From positions 1 through 64,000 of the forward strand of contig JANBVI010000003.1 of NCBI GenBank assembly GCA_024239075.1: 64,000 nt of DNA, written 5' to 3'. The notes under the pieces were generated by a model, which was given only the letters and a program-made list of their open reading frames with translations, ran no database searches and was not told the origin of the DNA. This document shows, piece by piece, positions 61,194 to 64,000 of the stretch. The first letter of the stretch is position 1. Every line of letters begins with the position of its first letter. The translations under genes and the position numbers were made by a program. The DNA is from Fischerella sp. CENA71. GTDB lineage: Bacteria; Cyanobacteriota; Cyanobacteriia; Cyanobacteriales; Nostocaceae.

Positions 61194-63467
61194 ATGCGAT
61201 TTTCTCTGATATCCAATCTATCCCACCACATGAAAATTCGTCGTGTCCGCACTCCTACTGTTTTACAAATGGAAGCGGTGGAATGCGGTGCTGCTTCTCT
61301 AGGAATTATTCTTAGCTATTATGGTTGCATTGTACCTTTGGCTAAACTGCGGGAAGAATGTGGTGTTTCACGAGATGGAAGCAAAGCGTTTAATATTCTC
61401 AAGGCTGCCCAAAATTATGGTTTAAATGCTAAAGGTTTAAAAGTACCTCTGGAAAAGTTAAAAGCTATTCATCTTCCATATATTGTTTTTTGGAATTTTA
61501 GTCATTTTCTTGTCGTTGAAGGATTTGGAAATAAGCGAGTCTATCTTAATGACCCAGCGTCAGGTCGGCGAAGTGTTTCTCTCGATGAGTTTGACCAAGG
61601 ATATACAGGTGTCGTTCTGCGAATGGAACCAGGGTCAAATTTTCAAAAGGGAGGCAAAAAAAGTCATATTATTTCTGCTTTAACTGCACGCTTAAAAAAC
61701 TCGTGGGGTACTATTCTATTTTGCTTGTTTGCTGGGTTACTTTTGACAATTCCCCGGTTAGCAGTACCTGCATTTTCTCAGGTGTTTATTGACGAAATTT
61801 TAGTTCAAAACCGTCAAGAATGGTTGCGTCCGTTGTTGCTAGGAATGATAATCACTGGTATATTGCGGGCGTTACTTGCGAGATTGCGGCTGACTTATCT
61901 GCGGCGATTGATGGTGAAGTTATCGGTGAGTATGTCAGGACAGTTTCTCTGGCATACTCTGCGTTTACCTGTTGGGTTTTATGATCAACGTTATGCAGGG
62001 GAAATCAGCAGTCGCGTTCAGATTAATGATTCAGTTGCAGAGATCCTCTCAGGACGTTTGGCGACAACAGTGATTGATTCGGTAATGATGGTTTTATATC
62101 TGATAATCATGATTCAGTACAACTTGGTACTGAGTGCGATCGCAGTTTGTTTTGCTGCTATTAATATCATTGCCCTACAATTATTATCCCAAGCTCGTGT
62201 TGATACTAACTTACGGCTAGCGCAGGAATATGGCAAGGTATCTGGTGTTACTGTTGCTGGTATCCAAACTATAGAAACCGTTAAAGCTTCTGGTCTAGAA
62301 GCTGATTTGTTTTCTCGGTTTGCAGGTTACTATGCTAAAGTACTCAATACCCAGCAAGAATTAGGTTTACAAACTCAAATTCTCACCACATTACCGACAA
62401 TTTTAACTGCCCTCGCAACAGCTTCTATTTTGGTTGTTGGTGGTTTAGAGGTAATGAACGGCAAACTTAGTATTGGGATGCTAGTTGCCTATCAAACTTT
62501 AACGCAGAGTTTTCTAGAACCAGTTAACAGCCTAGTCAATTTCGGTAGTACTCTACAAGAGTTAGAAGCTGACTTAAACCGTCTCGATGATGTCTTGCAA
62601 AATCCAATTGATTCTGAAGCGCAGAGACAAGAGGACAGAGGGACGCGGCGACGCGGCGACGCGGAGAATCTATCAAAAACATTCTCCGCGTCTCCCAGTC
62701 TCCCCGTCCCCGCGTCTTTACATCTTCCCCTTTCTTCTAAATTGCAAGGTTATGTAGAGTTGCGAAATGTCACCTTTGGTTATAGTCGCTTAGAACCTCC
62801 GTTAATCGAAAATTTGAGCTTGACTATTCAACCAGGACAACGAGTCGCATTTGTGGGTAAGAGTGGTTCTGGCAAGTCTACTATCGCTAAATTAATTTGC
62901 GGTCTTTATGAACCTTGGGACGGGGAAATATATTTTGATGGTATTCCCCGCAAACAAATACCGCGTTCTGTGCTGGCTAACTCTTTGGCGATGGTTGAAC
63001 AGGATATCTTTTTATTTGCTGGGACGGTACGAGATAACATTACGCTTTGGGATCAAACTGTACCAGCAGCAGATTTAGTGCAAGCTTGCCAAGATGCAGC
63101 CATTAATGACCTGATTTTATCAATGCCAAAACAGTATGATGCCGAACTCATTGAAGCAGGGATGAATATTAGTGGTGGTCAACGCCAGCGTTTAGAAATT
63201 GCTCGTGCTTTGGTAAAAAATCCCGCAGTGTTAGTGCTGGATGAAGCAACCAGCGCCCTTGACCCCGAAACTGAGTTAATAATCGATCAAAATCTCCGAC
63301 GACGGGGTTGTTCATGTATCGTTGTCGCCCATCGCCTCAGTACAATTCGTGATAGCCATGAAATTATTGTACTGGAGGGGGGCAAAATCGTCCAACGAGG
63401 TAGCCATGAGGAATTGTGGCGACAAGGCGGCACATATGTTTGTTTGATTAAGACACAAGAGGCTTAG
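61194..63467 (+). CDS. C39-peptidase ABC exporter (LanT / NHLM type)
   Basis: A 757-residue leader-cleaving exporter. The N-terminal C39 peptidase has MEAVECGAASLGIILSYYG with the catalytic Cys and FSHFLVVEGF with the catalytic His. It is followed by the six-helix transmembrane domain (about 165-455) and the ABC ATPase with GKSGSGKST, ISGGQRQRLE and LVLDEATSALD. It cuts class II leaders after Gly-Gly, matching the ISGG sites. Met12 (MKIRRVRTPTVLQ) is an alternative start closer to family relatives. An Arg-rich, low-complexity linker (about 477-515) between membrane and ATPase domains is encoded by a palindromic repeat insertion. Confidence 0.94.
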   Translation: MRFSLISNLSHHMKIRRVRTPTVLQMEAVECGAASLGIILSYYGCIVPLAKLREECGVSRDGSKAFNILKAAQNYGLNAKGLKVPLEKLKAIHLPYIVFWNFSHFLVVEGFGNKRVYLNDPASGRRSVSLDEFDQGYTGVVLRMEPGSNFQKGGKKSHIISALTARLKNSWGTILFCLFAGLLLTIPRLAVPAFSQVFIDEILVQNRQEWLRPLLLGMIITGILRALLARLRLTYLRRLMVKLSVSMSGQFLWHTLRLPVGFYDQRYAGEISSRVQINDSVAEILSGRLATTVIDSVMMVLYLIIMIQYNLVLSAIAVCFAAINIIALQLLSQARVDTNLRLAQEYGKVSGVTVAGIQTIETVKASGLEADLFSRFAGYYAKVLNTQQELGLQTQILTTLPTILTALATASILVVGGLEVMNGKLSIGMLVAYQTLTQSFLEPVNSLVNFGSTLQELEADLNRLDDVLQNPIDSEAQRQEDRGTRRRGDAENLSKTFSASPSLPVPASLHLPLSSKLQGYVELRNVTFGYSRLEPPLIENLSLTIQPGQRVAFVGKSGSGKSTIAKLICGLYEPWDGEIYFDGIPRKQIPRSVLANSLAMVEQDIFLFAGTVRDNITLWDQTVPAADLVQACQDAAINDLILSMPKQYDAELIEAGMNISGGQRQRLEIARALVKNPAVLVLDEATSALDPETELIIDQNLRRRGCSCIVVAHRLSTIRDSHEIIVLEGGKIVQRGSHEELWRQGGTYVCLIKTQEA
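62619..62735. repeat. GACGCGG palindromic repeat inside the exporter gene
   Basis: Within the exporter reading frame, ACGCGGCGACGCGGCGACGCGG is followed by a perfect 10-bp hairpin (CGCGGAGAAT 62660-62669, ATTCTCCGCG 62681-62690) and a pyrimidine-rich inverse of the repeat. This intergenic-type element is carried in frame and only lengthens the linker. Confidence 0.75.
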
Positions 63468-63474
63468 AACATCA

Positions 63475-64000
63475 ATGTTGTACACTCAGGTGAATCATTC
63501 TGTACGACTATACGGCATGAAGGTTAATGAAACATTGTTGCTAGATAATCCAGAAACATTATGGGTAGTCCAGTCTGGAAAACTGGCATTGTTTGCCACT
63601 ACAGTCAAGGATGGTATAGTCAAGGATGGTTCAGTAGCAGGTCATCGTCGTTACCTGTTTAGTGTCAACACTAATGAAGCTTTATTTGGTACAGTGCCAT
63701 TAGGAAATTGGGTATTTCAAGCAATAGCCGTAGAACCTACAAAATTAATTCAGTTACCAATTAGTGAGTTAGAACAGCGCATCGTCGCAGCTGAACCTGA
63801 AGCGATTACACTTGTAGAAAATTGGATATACAATCTGGGTCAAGCTGTTAAGCAGCAACAAACAGTCTTGACTATGCCATTAAACCTTAATCAAACAAAA
63901 TTTGAACGCAGTTTTTCACTATCGCCGAATGAGGAACTGCAAATAAGGCAAAAAGCTGTTTTTTGGGTAAAATTTGAGCAAGGTAACGCTCGCTGGTTGG
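63475..64000 (+). CDS. NHLM-type ABC exporter, N-terminal part (cut by window end)
   Basis: An open frame from ATG 63475 runs off the window after 175 codons. The sequence (LDNPETLWVVQSGKLALFA, then RYLFSVNTNEALFG, then LIQLPISELEQRI) is the cNMP-binding-like N-terminal domain of the second NHLM bacteriocin system ABC transporter, which normally continues into membrane and ATPase domains without a peptidase. The start is seven bases after the preceding exporter stop, so the two are in one operon and may form a heteromeric exporter with the HlyD-like adaptor. Confidence 0.8.
   Translation, partial: MLYTQVNHSVRLYGMKVNETLLLDNPETLWVVQSGKLALFATTVKDGIVKDGSVAGHRRYLFSVNTNEALFGTVPLGNWVFQAIAVEPTKLIQLPISELEQRIVAAEPEAITLVENWIYNLGQAVKQQQTVLTMPLNLNQTKFERSFSLSPNEELQIRQKAVFWVKFEQGNARWL

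Noticed and set aside
55964-64000. NHLP (nitrile-hydratase-like leader) precursor system, suggested by the NHLM-type exporters
   Set aside because: The two precursors have short mersacidin-type leaders ending in Gly-Gly, not the long NHLP leader.

Overview
The window looks like a chromosome segment of a filamentous, probably heterocyst-forming cyanobacterium. The reasons are ndhH (photosynthetic NDH-1), a CYP110-like P450, DevBCA-type exporter genes, many HIP1 octamers (GCGATCGC) in the second half, NB-ARC/WD40 STAND proteins and small palindromic repeats typical of Nostocales. No tRNA, rRNA or CRISPR array was recognised.

Region 1 (1-31.4 kb) is an unusual hybrid NRPS/PKS cluster, all on the minus strand. 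Just beyond its 3' end lies a TetR-type regulator gene bracketed by inverted group-II-intron-like 3' ends. In transcription order the cluster holds: a fatty acyl-AMP ligase (FAAL), an SRPBCC protein, a CylC-like dimetal halogenase, a fatty-acyl desaturase, an acyl carrier protein, a CMAS-like methyltransferase, KS-AT, KS-AT-ACP, a Cys-specific Cy-A(Ox)-PCP thiazole module, C-A(monooxygenase, N-methyltransferase)-PCP-TE, a cupin/JmjC-like protein, a P450, a second carrier protein and a second CylC-like halogenase. The inferred route is FAAL priming of a fatty acid, desaturation and chlorination on carrier proteins, handling by two degenerate PKS proteins, thiazole formation, and addition of a glycine that is alpha-oxidised, as in myxothiazol-type terminal amides. 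Both AT domains lack the catalytic serine and one KS lacks its first catalytic histidine, so chain extension cannot follow the textbook scheme.

Region 2 (31.4-46 kb) begins with 1.9 kb of non-coding DNA. It then holds an HTH/NB-ARC/14x WD40 STAND protein, ndhH, a four-gene DevB-DevC-DevC-DevA exporter operon with two permeases, a ribbon-helix-helix-like protein with repeated operator-like palindromes, and a stretch of transposon remnants.

Region 3 (46-54.9 kb) holds a leucyl-tRNA synthetase paralogue without the CP1 editing domain and without an ordinary start codon, a small unknown protein, a MacAB-like tripartite efflux operon, and a histidine kinase and NarL-type response regulator arranged tail to tail.

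Region 4 (54.9-64 kb) is a class II lanthipeptide cluster on the plus strand. It has two tandemly duplicated precursors with the shared aromatic core end DIYCWYWSYFTR, a LanM synthetase, an HlyD-type adaptor, a C39-peptidase ABC exporter and the start of a second NHLM-type ABC protein cut by the window edge. A direct-repeat motif, TCTCCCC-N4-TCTCCCC, lies upstream of both precursors and both exporter genes at matched distances and is a candidate cluster-specific operator.
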